This document shows positions 16,560 to 24,867 of a stretch of DNA of 64,000 bases, piece by piece (positions within the stretch are counted from its first letter, which is position 1; each line of letters starts with the position of its first letter). This DNA comes from Achromobacter sp. AONIH1. Its GTDB lineage: Bacteria > Pseudomonadota > Gammaproteobacteria > Burkholderiales > Burkholderiaceae_B. The stretch covers positions 5,270,001-5,334,000 of the forward strand of contig NZ_CP026124.1 in assembly GCF_002902905.1 (NCBI RefSeq), in the 5' to 3' direction. The position numbers and the translations under genes are program-made. Under the pieces are notes generated by a model. That model saw only the letters and a program-made list of their open reading frames with translations. It had not been told where the DNA came from and made no database searches.

Positions 16560-16914
16560 CGTTGTCGTTCCTTATTGATTGGAGAGATGAAACCGGCGCG
16601 CCGCGGCGACGCATCCAGGCCTTGCCATCGGCGGAGTACCGGAAACCCGGAATCCTGATGCCGTTCCCTGATGCGGATACAGCCTGTTTGAAGCACCCGG
16701 ATCAAGGATTCGGGTACTTTGCCAGCGGGCACATTTCGGGTCTCTTGAACGAAAACGAAATCTAGCTAGTAAAAATACGAGTTCCCCCTTCCCCCTTGCA
16801 CAATGGCAGACAAGAATGCGACGCAGGGTGAAGCGCCATGGCGCGGCCTCGCGCCTGGCGACGACGATGCGGTCGCCGGCCGCGCGGCGGTGCGCGGCCG
16901 GCATGGGCACGAAC
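16560..16914. other. Non-coding region upstream of the fimbrial operon
   Basis: 355 bp with no convincing gene. Features seen: an 8-bp palindrome CTAGCTAG (16762-16769) next to AT-rich bases, the interrupted tract CCCCCTTCCCCC (16784-16795), and a GC-rich hairpin at 16875-16902. The fimbrial promoter must lie here, but no standard -35/-10 pair is evident, which fits activator-dependent transcription. Confidence 0.45.
16875..16902. repeat. GC-rich hairpin downstream of the hydrolase gene
   Basis: GCCGGCCGCGC and GCGCGGCCGGC are exact reverse complements around a 6-nt loop, 12 bp past the stop of the minus-strand hydrolase gene. There is no T-run on either strand. It could stabilise the mRNA end or act as a weak terminator. 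Confidence 0.45.
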
Positions 16915-17955
16915 CTAGCGCAAGGCCTGGTCCGACCAAGCTCGCAGCGGCAACGGCGGCTGCTCATCCAGAATGCGCGCCAATACCAGTTTCAGCTCCG
17001 GCCAGCCCCCGCTGGCGCTGGGCCAGCGGCTGGGCACGACCGCGATCCAGCCGGCCCCCGGCGCGCGCTCGGCCATCTTGAAGCGGAAGGTGTAGTGCCC
17101 CGCCACGCCCATGCGCAGGTCGGTCACCACCAGCGCATCGCCGATCACGTCATGGCGCAGCCAGTCGCCGGTGAACCAGCGCAGCCTGTCGTGCAGCGCG
17201 GATCCGGCCAGGTTGGCTCCAGCATCCGGGTTGAGCGGCAGGCGCAGCCATTCCGGCGACGTCCGATCAAACCAGCCCGATACGGCTTCGTAATAGTGAT
17301 CGTCCGGCGTCTTGGCGAGCACGCGCCATACCAGCGTATTGAACGGCATGGGCACGGCGCGCAAGGCCGTGACCTCGATGCCTTGCGCGACCATGGCATC
17401 GCGCACGCGGTGTTCGGCCGCCACCCTGCCCGCCAGACCGAAACCCAGATAGACCGTGCTGAATGCCAGCGCCGTCGCCAGCAATCCGCGCGCGCGCGCC
17501 GTCATGCCCGCGGCGACCGCGTACAGCGACGCCGCCAGCAGCGGCACCGTATAGACCGGGTCGATGATGAACACGGCCGCCCAGCTTTCCGGCACCGGCG
17601 CCAGCGGCCAGAACAGCTGGGTGCCATAGACGGTGAAGGCGTCCAGCAAAGGATGTGTCACCAAAACCAGCCAGAGCGTCAGGAACAGCCGCCTGCCCCC
17701 ATAAGGAGCCTGCGGCCAATACCGACGTATCAGCCAGGCCAGCAGCGCCGCCAGGCCGGTCAGGACGAACAGCGAATGGGAAAACCCCCGGTGATAGGTC
17801 ATCAATGAAACCGGGTCTGGATAGCGCATCAGCACGTCCAGGTCCGGCACGGTCGCCAGCGCGGCCCCCCAGAGCAGCGCCTTGCGCCCCTGGAAACGCC
17901 CCAGCAGGGCACCCTGTATGCCGGCGCCCAACACGGCTTGTGTAACGGAATCCAT
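16915..17955 (-). CDS. YdjM/YbcI-like membrane-bound metal-dependent hydrolase (DUF457-type)
   Basis: A 346-aa inner-membrane protein. The N-terminal half resembles the YdjM/YbcI group: MDSVTQAVLGAGIQG, VPDLDVL, TYHRGFSHSLF and THPLLDAFTVYGTQ supply the conserved Asp and His residues thought to bind metal. At least four hydrophobic helices alternate with them up to about residue 210. The C-terminal third (about 215-346) is soluble and has no feature I recognise. The start at 17955 is preceded closely by GGAGG; an upstream start at 18006 is less likely. Substrate and role are unknown. Divergent from the DedA gene. Confidence 0.82.
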   Translation of the reverse strand: MDSVTQAVLGAGIQGALLGRFQGRKALLWGAALATVPDLDVLMRYPDPVSLMTYHRGFSHSLFVLTGLAALLAWLIRRYWPQAPYGGRRLFLTLWLVLVTHPLLDAFTVYGTQLFWPLAPVPESWAAVFIIDPVYTVPLLAASLYAVAAGMTARARGLLATALAFSTVYLGFGLAGRVAAEHRVRDAMVAQGIEVTALRAVPMPFNTLVWRVLAKTPDDHYYEAVSGWFDRTSPEWLRLPLNPDAGANLAGSALHDRLRWFTGDWLRHDVIGDALVVTDLRMGVAGHYTFRFKMAERAPGAGWIAVVPSRWPSASGGWPELKLVLARILDEQPPLPLRAWSDQALR

Positions 17956-18059
17956 GATCCTCCGACAATCGGCTTCATTCATATGGCCGACGCATGCCGG
18001 TCCCACAATGCAGGCGTTAAGATACCCGATTGCATTCAGCTGATATTCAACTTCCGCAC

Positions 18060-18710
18060 ATGGATCAATACATAGACCAGATCGGCATGTTCATCGAGGC
18101 CAACCAGGTCTGGGCCGGACCGATCACCTTCCTGCTCACGCTGGGAGAATCCCTGGTGCTGGTGGGCCTGTTCATTCCCGCCACGGCGCTGATGCTGTTG
18201 ACCGGCGGCCTGATCGGCGCCGGCACGCTGGATCCCTGGAACGTGCTGGCCTGGGGTGTCGCCGGCGCCATCGTGGGCGACGCGCTGTCCTACGGGCTGG
18301 GCCGCTGGGCCGGCCCCGGCGTGCTGCGCCGCTGGCCGCTCAAACAGCAACGCACAGCGGTGGCGCGCGCCAGGCTGTTCTTCTACCGCTATGGCTTCGC
18401 CTCGGTGCTGATCGGCCGGTTCCTCGGGCCGATCCGTTCCACCATCCCCACCGTGGCCGGCGTCATGGGCATGGCGCATGGCCGCTTCCAGCTGGCCAAT
18501 GTGTCCTCCGCCATCCTGTGGATGCCGCTGATGCTGGCGCCGGGGTATGTCACCGCGCGCAGCCTGGGCTCGGCGGAAAACGCGCAACAGATCGCCATGT
18601 TGATCGGCGCCGGCTTTTCAGTGCTGCTGGGCGTCGGGCTGCTGGTCGCCATGCTGCGCAAAAAAGGGAGGCCCCAGCAGCCCCGAAGCGCGACGCGCCC
18701 CCCTCTCTAG
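18060..18710 (+). CDS. DedA-family (SNARE-associated/VTT) membrane protein
   Basis: A 216-aa polytopic inner-membrane protein of the DedA family, whose better-studied members help recycle undecaprenyl phosphate or other lipids and support envelope homeostasis. Seen: the acidic ESLVLVGLFIPAT segment, the DALSYGLGRWAG segment and the signature IGRFLGPIRSTIPTVAGVMG, with hydrophobic helices before and after and a basic tail. ATG 18060 fits the family start; a TTG at 18030 would add 10 residues. The last codons run into a dispersed intergenic repeat. The exact lipid substrate cannot be inferred. Confidence 0.9.
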   Translation: MDQYIDQIGMFIEANQVWAGPITFLLTLGESLVLVGLFIPATALMLLTGGLIGAGTLDPWNVLAWGVAGAIVGDALSYGLGRWAGPGVLRRWPLKQQRTAVARARLFFYRYGFASVLIGRFLGPIRSTIPTVAGVMGMAHGRFQLANVSSAILWMPLMLAPGYVTARSLGSAENAQQIAMLIGAGFSVLLGVGLLVAMLRKKGRPQQPRSATRPPL

Positions 18711-18812
18711 GGACGCCCTGCGGACCGGAGCATGGACACCCCCGGAAGCGCTTGCACGCTTCTCCCTTGATGGGGCGCCGCTGAGGACCGGCGAAGCCGG
18801 ATCCACGCGGCC
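18711..18812. repeat. Dispersed intergenic repeat, copy A
   Basis: The segment 18739-18812 matches a second copy at 57845-57913. Both contain an AGCGCT-n-CGCTT part, then GGGGCGCCGCTG, a GACCGGC-AAGCCGG hairpin and CGCGGCC, with only a few substitutions. A further partial copy (GACGCCCTGCGGACCGG) lies directly before it at 18713-18730. It sits just after the DedA stop. The pattern is that of a short palindromic element spread between genes. Confidence 0.7.
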
Positions 18813-18900
18813 ACGCTCTGGGAGAGCTGCGATGCGCTGGACGGGCTGCGGGCTGCGTGGATGGCATATAGTGCTGGAATGACGGAAATGGAGATGGCTG

Positions 18901-19404
18901 ATGGCTCTGGGCGGCGAACCGAAGAATGGCGATTACGCGCGCTATGTCGAAGAACTGAGCCGTTCCGGCGCGTCGGGCTTGCCCAGCGCGCCTTCGCCTG
19001 AAGCGACGCGGTCTCCCGGCGCGACATCCGGCAGCGCGTCCTCGTCGGCGAGCCCGCTGTCGTCCGCGCCCTGGGGCAATGGCGGCACGCCGCCCGCGCC
19101 GCAGTCCAAGTTGCCCCCCGCACAATCAGATAGCGACGCCGCGACGCTGGCCAAGACCGCCGCCAAGCGCGGCGTCGGCAAGGTGCTGACGGTGGCCGCG
19201 ACGGTGGTCGGCCTGATCGCGGCGCGCATCGCGCTGCAGGCGCTGAACAGCCCGCAGGCCGGACTGGACGATTTCATGCCCGCGGTGTTCCTGGCCTTCT
19301 TCGCCTTCATGCTGTTCAAGGCCGCCGGCGACGCCCGCAAGCCCGGCAAGCCGCCCGCCGGCAAACTGCCGCCGCTGAAGTCCACCTACCGCAAGGATGG
19401 CTAG
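18901..19404 (+). CDS. Hypothetical membrane protein with disordered N-terminus
   Basis: A 167-aa protein I do not recognise. Residues 1-85 are rich in Ser, Pro, Ala and Gly and probably disordered. They are followed by a helical region with two hydrophobic segments (about 94-113 and 124-143, the latter PAVFLAFFAFMLFKA) and a basic Pro/Lys tail (GKPPAGKLPPLK). Both ends may therefore be on the same side of the membrane. GGAG lies about 10 nt before the ATG, and codon use is like its neighbours, supporting a real gene. No functional clue from context. Confidence 0.65.
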   Translation: MALGGEPKNGDYARYVEELSRSGASGLPSAPSPEATRSPGATSGSASSSASPLSSAPWGNGGTPPAPQSKLPPAQSDSDAATLAKTAAKRGVGKVLTVAATVVGLIAARIALQALNSPQAGLDDFMPAVFLAFFAFMLFKAAGDARKPGKPPAGKLPPLKSTYRKDG

Positions 19405-19617
19405 CAGCAGCCAGGCCTGGCGCGTCCCCTGCCGGCATGGCCCCGCCAGATGCGGCCTGCCGGCTGCCGCCGACCGGATACGGCTAGCCAGATGCGGAGT
19501 GCGGCCGGCTGCCCGGCCAGCGCCCGGGCACGGCCGGCGCAACGCCACGGAGTGCTAACATCTGCGCCCTGCGCGCGATCCGCGCAGGTATTCCCGCGTC
19601 AAACATACGGAGCGAAA

Positions 19618-20286
19618 GTGAACACACCCGTCGGATTGAACCCGGCCCAAGCGGCCACGATGCTGAAACTGCAGGATCACCTGAACAGCATGATCAATCC
19701 CGCCTGGGTGACCAGCGGCTCGCGCTTCCTGCGCGCCGCGTTCGTGGAATCGGCCGAGGCGCTGGAACACCACGGCTGGAAGTGGTGGAAGAAGCAGACC
19801 ATCGACCTGCCCCAGGTGCAGATGGAACTGGTCGACATCCTGCACTTCTACCTGTCGCACACCATCGTCCAGGCAGGCGGATCGATCGAAGGCGCCGCGG
19901 CCGAGCTGATGCGCGACCTGGCCGGTCCTGGCACCGTCACGCTGGACGGCGCCGCGCGCGAGCTGGCCACGCTGGACGTGCCCGAGCTGCTGGAACTGAT
20001 CGGCGGACTGGCCGTGTGCGGCCGCGCCAGCTTCAAGGTCCTGGAACGCACCATGACCGCCTGCGAGATGGGCTGGAACGACGCCTACACCCAGTACGTG
20101 TCCAAGAACGTGCTGAACCTCTTCCGCCAGCGGCACGGCTACAAGGAAGGCACCTACATCAAGATCTGGAATGGCGAGGAAGACAACGTGGTGCTAGCCC
20201 GCCTGATGTCCGCGCTGGACCCGGCGCAGGCCGATTTCGCCGACCAGCTGCAGGACCAGTTGGAGCAGGCCTACGCCAAGCTGTAG
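19618..20286 (+). CDS. dUTPase-2-like all-alpha NTP pyrophosphatase family protein
   Basis: A 222-aa soluble protein resembling the dimeric dUTPase (type 2) family, related to MazG-type pyrophosphatases. Two helical metal-binding motifs are visible: FVESAEALEHHGWKWWKK (ExxE type) and MELVDILHFYLS (ExxD type), in the right order for Mg-dependent hydrolysis of dUTP or dUDP to dUMP. The C-terminal half is helical, with YVSKNVLNLFRQRHGYKEGTY resembling the phosphate-handling end of the family. The GTG at 19618 is preceded by GGAG at 7 nt. Single gene ending at a strong terminator. The exact nucleotide is not proven. Confidence 0.75.
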   Translation: MNTPVGLNPAQAATMLKLQDHLNSMINPAWVTSGSRFLRAAFVESAEALEHHGWKWWKKQTIDLPQVQMELVDILHFYLSHTIVQAGGSIEGAAAELMRDLAGPGTVTLDGAARELATLDVPELLELIGGLAVCGRASFKVLERTMTACEMGWNDAYTQYVSKNVLNLFRQRHGYKEGTYIKIWNGEEDNVVLARLMSALDPAQADFADQLQDQLEQAYAKL

Positions 20287-20313
20287 TTCCTGGTCCGCAG
20301 CGGCGGTTCCAGA

Positions 20314-20348
20314 TAAAAAAAGCGCCGCCTTGCCAGCGGCGCTTTTTC
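20314..20348. terminator. Bidirectional intrinsic terminator
   Basis: AAGCGCCGC (20320-20328) pairs with GCGGCGCTT (20336-20344), with A-run before and T-run after. It separates the convergent dUTPase-like gene and the old yellow enzyme gene. Confidence 0.92.
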
Positions 20349-20366
20349 TTGCGTGCCGAATCCGCG

Positions 20367-21479
20367 TCAGCGCTGGCCGAAGCGCGTTTCCCCGAACAGC
20401 GCCTTGTGCTCGCGCGGCTGCGAACGCCAGTACTGGCGCGGCGCGTCGACCTGTCCACCGAGCTGCGCGGCCGCATGCCAGGGCCAGCGCGGGTCGTACA
20501 GCATGCCGCGCGCCAGCGCCACCATGTCTGCCTGCCCGCTGGCCACGATCTCCTCGGCCTGGGCGGCCTCGGTGATCAGTCCCACCGCGATCGTGGGCAT
20601 GCCGACGCGGCGCTTGATCTCAGCGGCGAAAGGCACCTGGTAGTTCGGCGCGACCGGGATCTTCTGCTGCGGCGACACGCCGCCGCTGGACACATCGATG
20701 AAGTCGCAGCCGCGCGCCTTCAGCGCGTCGGCGAAGGCCGTGGTCTGCTCCAGGTCCCATCCGCCCTCCACCCAGTCCGTGGCGGACACGCGCACGCCCA
20801 GCGCGACGGATGCCGGCACCACGTCGCGCAGCGCCTGGAACACTTCCAGCGGGAAGCGCATGCGATTTTCCAGCGAACCGCCATAAGCGTCGTCGCGCCG
20901 GTTCGCCAGCGGCGACAGGAACTGGTGCATCAGGTAGCCATGCGCCGCGTGCAACTCGATGGCGTCGAAACCCAGCCGCAACGCGCGTCGGGCGCTGGCC
21001 ACGAACGCATCGCGCACGCGGGCCAGGCCGGCGGAATCCAGCGCCTGCGGCGCCGGCTCGGATTCATTGTGCGGCAGCGCCGAGGGCGCCCAGCCCTGCC
21101 AGCCTCCTTCAGCGGACGGCACCAGCTGCCCGCCGTCCCAGGGGGCGTGGCTGGACGCCTTGCGCCCGGCGTGGCCGAGCTGGATGCCCAGCTTGATCGG
21201 CGAATAACGGCGCATGGCCGTCACCACGCGGCCCAGCGCGGCCTCGGTTTCATCGGACCACAAGCCCAGATCGCCGGGCGTGATGCGGCCGTCGGGCTCC
21301 ACCGCCGTCGCTTCGACGAACAGCAGCGCCGCGCCGGACAAGGCCAGATGGCCCAGGTGGATCATGTGCCAGTCGGTGGCACAGCCGGCGTCGGCCGAGT
21401 ATTCGCACATGGGCGCGATCACGATGCGGTTGGCCAGTCGCAGGGGACCGGCCTGGGTGGGGGTGAACAATTGGCTCAT
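20367..21479 (-). CDS. NADH:flavin oxidoreductase, old yellow enzyme family (YqjM-like)
   Basis: A 370-aa FMN-dependent ene-reductase that reduces activated C=C bonds using NAD(P)H. It matches the YqjM subgroup: the N-terminal APMCEYSADAG has Cys25 and Tyr27 corresponding to the redox-sensing Cys26/Tyr28 of YqjM. IELHAAHGYLMHQFLSP holds the two substrate-binding histidines, followed by NRRDDAYGGSLENRMRF and the FMN-phosphate site VGLITEAAQAE. The ATG at 21479 has GGAG 10 nt upstream. It stands alone, so its natural substrate is not indicated. Confidence 0.94.
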   Translation of the reverse strand: MSQLFTPTQAGPLRLANRIVIAPMCEYSADAGCATDWHMIHLGHLALSGAALLFVEATAVEPDGRITPGDLGLWSDETEAALGRVVTAMRRYSPIKLGIQLGHAGRKASSHAPWDGGQLVPSAEGGWQGWAPSALPHNESEPAPQALDSAGLARVRDAFVASARRALRLGFDAIELHAAHGYLMHQFLSPLANRRDDAYGGSLENRMRFPLEVFQALRDVVPASVALGVRVSATDWVEGGWDLEQTTAFADALKARGCDFIDVSSGGVSPQQKIPVAPNYQVPFAAEIKRRVGMPTIAVGLITEAAQAEEIVASGQADMVALARGMLYDPRWPWHAAAQLGGQVDAPRQYWRSQPREHKALFGETRFGQR

Positions 21480-21669
21480 GCGCAAGCGTCTCCGGGCAAT
21501 GAAGCGCACAGCATAGCGCCGGCGCGCCGCGCACGGGCCGATCCCTGACGCCGCGACAGGGTCAAATCCCGCCGTGCGGCCCTGCGCCCGGCGCACACGA
21601 CACGGCGCTCCCTGCCCGCCGCCGGACACGCGCGACATGCCTGCCCCCGCCCTCCGCCCCCGCCTCCGT

Positions 21670-22440
21670 TCACTGCCCTTCGATCACGCTGTCCAGGAAC
21701 TGCCGCGTACGGGCTTCCCTGGGCTGGCTGAACAGCGTGGCGGACTCCGCGTCCTCGACGATATTGCCTTCGTCGAAGAACAGCGTGCGGTCCGAGCTGC
21801 GCTCGGCGAACTTCATCTGGTGGGTGACGATGATCATGGTCATGCTGCGGCGCGCGGACAGGTCGCGCAGGATCTGCAGGATGCCGCCCACCAGCTCGGG
21901 ATCCAGCGCCGACGTCACCTCGTCGAACAGCATGATCTCCGGACACATGGCCAGGGCCCGCGCAATGCCAACGCGCTGCTTCTGGCCGCCGGACAGCTGC
22001 GCGGGATAGGTGTCCAGCTTGTCGCCCAAGCCCACCATCTCCAGGTATTCGACGCCGCGCTCGCGCGCCTGCTCGCGACTCAGGCCCTGTACCCGCAGCG
22101 GCGCCTCCATGGCGTTGCCCAGCGCGGTCATGTGGGGAAACAGGTTGAAGTGCTGGAACACCATGCCGATCTTGCCGCGCACCTTGCGCAAGTGAGGCGA
22201 ATGCAGCCCCGCCGGCTTGCCGCCGGCGTCCGTCCACATGGGCACGCCGTCGATCTCGATCTCGCCGCCGCTGGGCCGCTCCAGCGTCATCAATACGCGC
22301 AGCAAGGTCGACTTGCCCGAGCCGGACGGGCCGATCACGGCCACGGTCTGGCCGGACGGGATCTCCAGATTGATGCCCTTGAGCACCTCCAGATCGCCGT
22401 AGCGCTTGCGCAGGTCGCGGATGTTCACACTGGCGCTCAT
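21670..22440 (-). CDS. ehuA: Ehu-type amino acid ABC transporter, ATP-binding protein
   Basis: A 256-aa ATPase of the polar-amino-acid uptake class. Walker A GPSGSGKST, Q-loop MVFQHFNLFPH, signature LSGGQKQRVGIARAL, Walker B IMLFDEVTSALDP and switch His in IIVTHQM are all present. The start at 22440 overlaps the permease stop by 4 bp. It is the last gene of a four-gene operon. The Ehu assignment rests mainly on the binding protein encoded upstream. No terminator was seen after the stop. Confidence 0.85.
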   Translation of the reverse strand: MSASVNIRDLRKRYGDLEVLKGINLEIPSGQTVAVIGPSGSGKSTLLRVLMTLERPSGGEIEIDGVPMWTDAGGKPAGLHSPHLRKVRGKIGMVFQHFNLFPHMTALGNAMEAPLRVQGLSREQARERGVEYLEMVGLGDKLDTYPAQLSGGQKQRVGIARALAMCPEIMLFDEVTSALDPELVGGILQILRDLSARRSMTMIIVTHQMKFAERSSDRTLFFDEGNIVEDAESATLFSQPREARTRQFLDSVIEGQ

Positions 22441-23108
22441 CGTTTTCCTCCATGGCGTTGCAGGCGGGTTTCCAGCCCGCGCACGCCCCAGGCCGCCAGC
22501 AGGCTCAACGCCAGGAACAGCGCGCCCACCAGGGTCAGGGGCTCGGTGTAGCGGAACGTGGCCGAGCCGAGCATCTTGCTCTGCTGCAACAGCTCCACCA
22601 CCGTGATGGCCGACAGCAAGGGCGTGTCCTTGAACATGGCGACCAGATAGTTGCCCAATGCAGGCACCACCGGCGGAATCGCCTGCGGCAGCACCACGTC
22701 CACCGCCGTGCGCCAGCGCGGCAGGTTCAGAGCGATGGCGGCCTCGGTCTGCCCCCTGGGCACGGCTTCGATGCCGGCGCGGTACACCTCGGCGCAATAG
22801 GCGGCGTAGTGCAGGCCCAGCGCCAGCACCCCGGTGGCCAGCGGCGACATGCGCAAGCCGGTCAGCGGCAGGACATAGAACAGGAAGTACATCTGCACCA
22901 GCAGCGGCGTGCTGCGCACGAACTCGATCACGCAGGCCGCCGGCCATGACACCAGCCGCAGCCGGGAGCGTCGCAGCAGCGCCAGCGCCAGGCCGAGCGT
23001 GACGGCCACCAGCATGCCCAGCACGGTCGCCTGGATCGTGACGACCAGGGCGGCGCCCAGCGTGGGCAGGATTTCAAGCGCGTATGACCAGTCGAATATC
23101 GGCGTCAT
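22437..23108 (-). CDS. ehuD: Ehu-type ABC transporter permease (EhuD-like)
   Basis: A 223-aa inner-membrane permease of the His/Glu/Gln class with about five hydrophobic helices. The EAA loop that contacts the ATPase is GIEAVPRGQTEAAIALNLPRW, shifted slightly from consensus. FVRSTPLLVQMYF is the typical N-terminal domain signature. It overlaps both neighbours by 4 bp, consistent with strict translational coupling and a heterodimeric channel with the next permease. Confidence 0.85.
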   Translation of the reverse strand: MTPIFDWSYALEILPTLGAALVVTIQATVLGMLVAVTLGLALALLRRSRLRLVSWPAACVIEFVRSTPLLVQMYFLFYVLPLTGLRMSPLATGVLALGLHYAAYCAEVYRAGIEAVPRGQTEAAIALNLPRWRTAVDVVLPQAIPPVVPALGNYLVAMFKDTPLLSAITVVELLQQSKMLGSATFRYTEPLTLVGALFLALSLLAAWGVRGLETRLQRHGGKR

Positions 23109-23758
23109 CGGATGCGCAGCCTCCGTTCAAGCAGGCGCACGCCCGCGGTGATCAGCAAGGCCACGGCGAAGTACATCAGCAGCATCAGGCTGAAGATCTC
23201 GGTGGTGCGCAAGGTCTCGCTGCGCAGCAGCTGGCCTCGGAAGGTCAGGTCGGTGATGGTCACCAGCGACACCAGCGCGGTGTTCTTGAGCAGTTCGATC
23301 AACAGATTGCCTGCCGGCGGCAGCATGGCCGGCACGGCCTGCGGCAAGACCAGCCGCCGCAGGATCTGCCCGCGCGTGAAGTTCAGCGCCACGCCCGCCT
23401 CGCGCTGGCCCGGCGGCACGGCCCGGATCGCGCCGCGCACCACCTCGGCGCCATAGGCGCCGGCGTTCAGACCCAGCACCACGATGCCGACCAGCATGGC
23501 GGGCAATTGCAGGCCGAACAGCGGTAGCACGAAGTAGAACCAGAACAGCTGCACCAGCGCGGAGGTGCCACGGAATACCTCGACGTAGACGGAGGCCAGC
23601 CAGCGCAGCGGACGCCGCGTCGACAGACGGCCGACGCCCGCGACCACGGCCAGCGGCGCGGCCAACGCGGCGGCGCCCGCCATGACTTGCAGCGTCACGC
23701 CCAGCCCGTCCAGCAGCGGCGGCGCCAGCTCGCCCAGGGTCTCGATCCAGCTCGTCAT
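23105..23758 (-). CDS. ehuC: Ehu-type ABC transporter permease (EhuC-like)
   Basis: A 217-aa permease, partner of the other permease in the operon. Seen: VEVFRGTSALVQLFWFYFVLP (domain signature) and the EAA loop AIRAVPPGQREAGVALNFTRG, plus about five hydrophobic helices. It starts 10 bp after the binding-protein gene and overlaps the next permease start by 4 bp. Confidence 0.85.
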   Translation of the reverse strand: MTSWIETLGELAPPLLDGLGVTLQVMAGAAALAAPLAVVAGVGRLSTRRPLRWLASVYVEVFRGTSALVQLFWFYFVLPLFGLQLPAMLVGIVVLGLNAGAYGAEVVRGAIRAVPPGQREAGVALNFTRGQILRRLVLPQAVPAMLPPAGNLLIELLKNTALVSLVTITDLTFRGQLLRSETLRTTEIFSLMLLMYFAVALLITAGVRLLERRLRIR

Positions 23759-23768
23759 GGCGCCACCC

Positions 23769-24707
23769 TCACTGGCCCGCGCACAGCTTGGCCGCCGTCA
23801 TGCCCTTGGGCAGCTCCTCGGCCGTGAAGCCGAAGGGCGCGACCAGTTTCTTGTGCTCCTCGGTGCCCAGGAACTTGGCCAGCTCGGCGTTGAACGCGTC
23901 GACGAAGGCCTGGTCTTCCTTGCGGAAGGCATAGGCGCCATAGCCGCGCACGCCCTTGCCGTCGATCACCGGATCGGTGAAGGGCTCGGCCTTTTCCAGG
24001 CCGCTGTCCTTGCCGGCCTTGCCCATCAGGTCGTTCACGGTCAGCGCGGTGGCGGCATAGGCGTCGGCGCGCCCGGCCTGCACGCCGGCCAGCGCGCTCA
24101 CCGCGTCGGGAAACACGATGGTGCGGTCAGGCGGCACCTTGAGGCTGGCGGCGTAGTCCGATTCGATCGCGCCCACCACCACGCCCAGCCTGGCGTTGGG
24201 GTTCCTGGCCGCATCCTCGTAGCTGTGCAGGTTCTTGGGATTGCCCTGCTTGACCAACAGGGCTTGGCTCACGCCATAGGTGGGATTGGAGAACGCCGCC
24301 TGGCGGCAGCGTTCGGGCGTCACGTACATGCCGGCGGCGATGATGTCGAAACGTTTGGCCTGCAGGCCGGGAATCAACGAGCCGAACTCGGTCAGCACGC
24401 CCTCGACCTGGTTGACGCCCATGCGCTTGAGCACGACCCGGGCGATTTCGACGGACTCGCCCGTCACCTCGGCGCGCTGGCTGTCCATGTACGCAAACGG
24501 CGCCTCGTTGGCGTAACCGATGCGGATCTTGCCGGCCGCCTTGGCCGCCTCCAGCGTGCTGACGGCTCCCTTGGCGCCCGCTGAGCCGGCCTGGCTGTCG
24601 GAACCGGAGTCCGAGCAGCCTGTCAGCCCGGCTGCGCCCAGGACCAGCAGCATGCCTGCCAGCCAGGCGTGGCGGCGGGAAGCGCGCGGCAGAGTGGTCT
24701 CGCTCAT
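23769..24707 (-). CDS. ehuB: Ectoine/hydroxyectoine-type ABC transporter substrate-binding lipoprotein
   Basis: A 312-aa periplasmic solute-binding protein (family 3), first gene of the operon. It is a lipoprotein: signal core WLAGMLLVLGAAGLTGC with lipobox LTGC. I recognise EhuB-like runs: GKIRIGYANEAPFAYMD, VLTEFGSLIPGLQA, RFDIIAAGMYVTPERC, SNPTYGVSQALLV and EPFTDPVIDGKGVRGYGA. GGGAG lies 7 nt before the ATG at 24707. No ectoine-degradation (eut/doe) genes follow, so uptake of another compatible solute or amino acid remains possible. The upstream region has an inverted repeat that could bind a regulator. Confidence 0.8.
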   Translation of the reverse strand: MSETTLPRASRRHAWLAGMLLVLGAAGLTGCSDSGSDSQAGSAGAKGAVSTLEAAKAAGKIRIGYANEAPFAYMDSQRAEVTGESVEIARVVLKRMGVNQVEGVLTEFGSLIPGLQAKRFDIIAAGMYVTPERCRQAAFSNPTYGVSQALLVKQGNPKNLHSYEDAARNPNARLGVVVGAIESDYAASLKVPPDRTIVFPDAVSALAGVQAGRADAYAATALTVNDLMGKAGKDSGLEKAEPFTDPVIDGKGVRGYGAYAFRKEDQAFVDAFNAELAKFLGTEEHKKLVAPFGFTAEELPKGMTAAKLCAGQ

Positions 24708-24756
24708 CGTTTTCTCCCATGTCGCAATGTCTTCGCTAGAAATCATACGTCAATAA

Positions 24757-24776
24757 ATGATTTCATCACTAATCAT
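24757..24776. promoter_or_regulatory. Inverted repeat upstream of the ehu operon
   Basis: ATGATT and AATCAT arms with an 8-nt spacer, 50 bp before the ehuB start, in the only AT-rich stretch of this intergenic region. The geometry suits a GntR-type operator, but no regulator gene is adjacent. Confidence 0.4.
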
Positions 24777-24784
24777 ATGAACAT

Positions 24785-24810
24785 AAAAAAGCAGGCCGAG
24801 GCCTGCTTGG
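24785..24810 (-). terminator. Intrinsic terminator after the orphan binding-protein gene
   Basis: Stem AGCAGGC (24790-24796) with GCCTGCT (24801-24807) around CGAG. Read on the minus strand, it is followed by TTTTTTAT. It ends transcription of the gene at 24868-26040 before the ehu operon. Confidence 0.88.
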
Positions 24811-24867
24811 ATAGTCGCCGCCCTGGGCAGCGGCGGCGAATGCGAGGGATCGCTACAAGACGTGTCC

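Noticed and set aside
16803..17081. A 92-codon plus-strand frame overlapping the hydrolase end
   Set aside because: Pro/Ala/Arg-rich, no ribosome site, and it overlaps the supported minus-strand gene.
21670..24707. Mobile-element or horizontal-transfer origin of the ehu operon
   Set aside because: Base composition and codon use are like the neighbours and no integrase, insertion sequence or flanking repeat was found.
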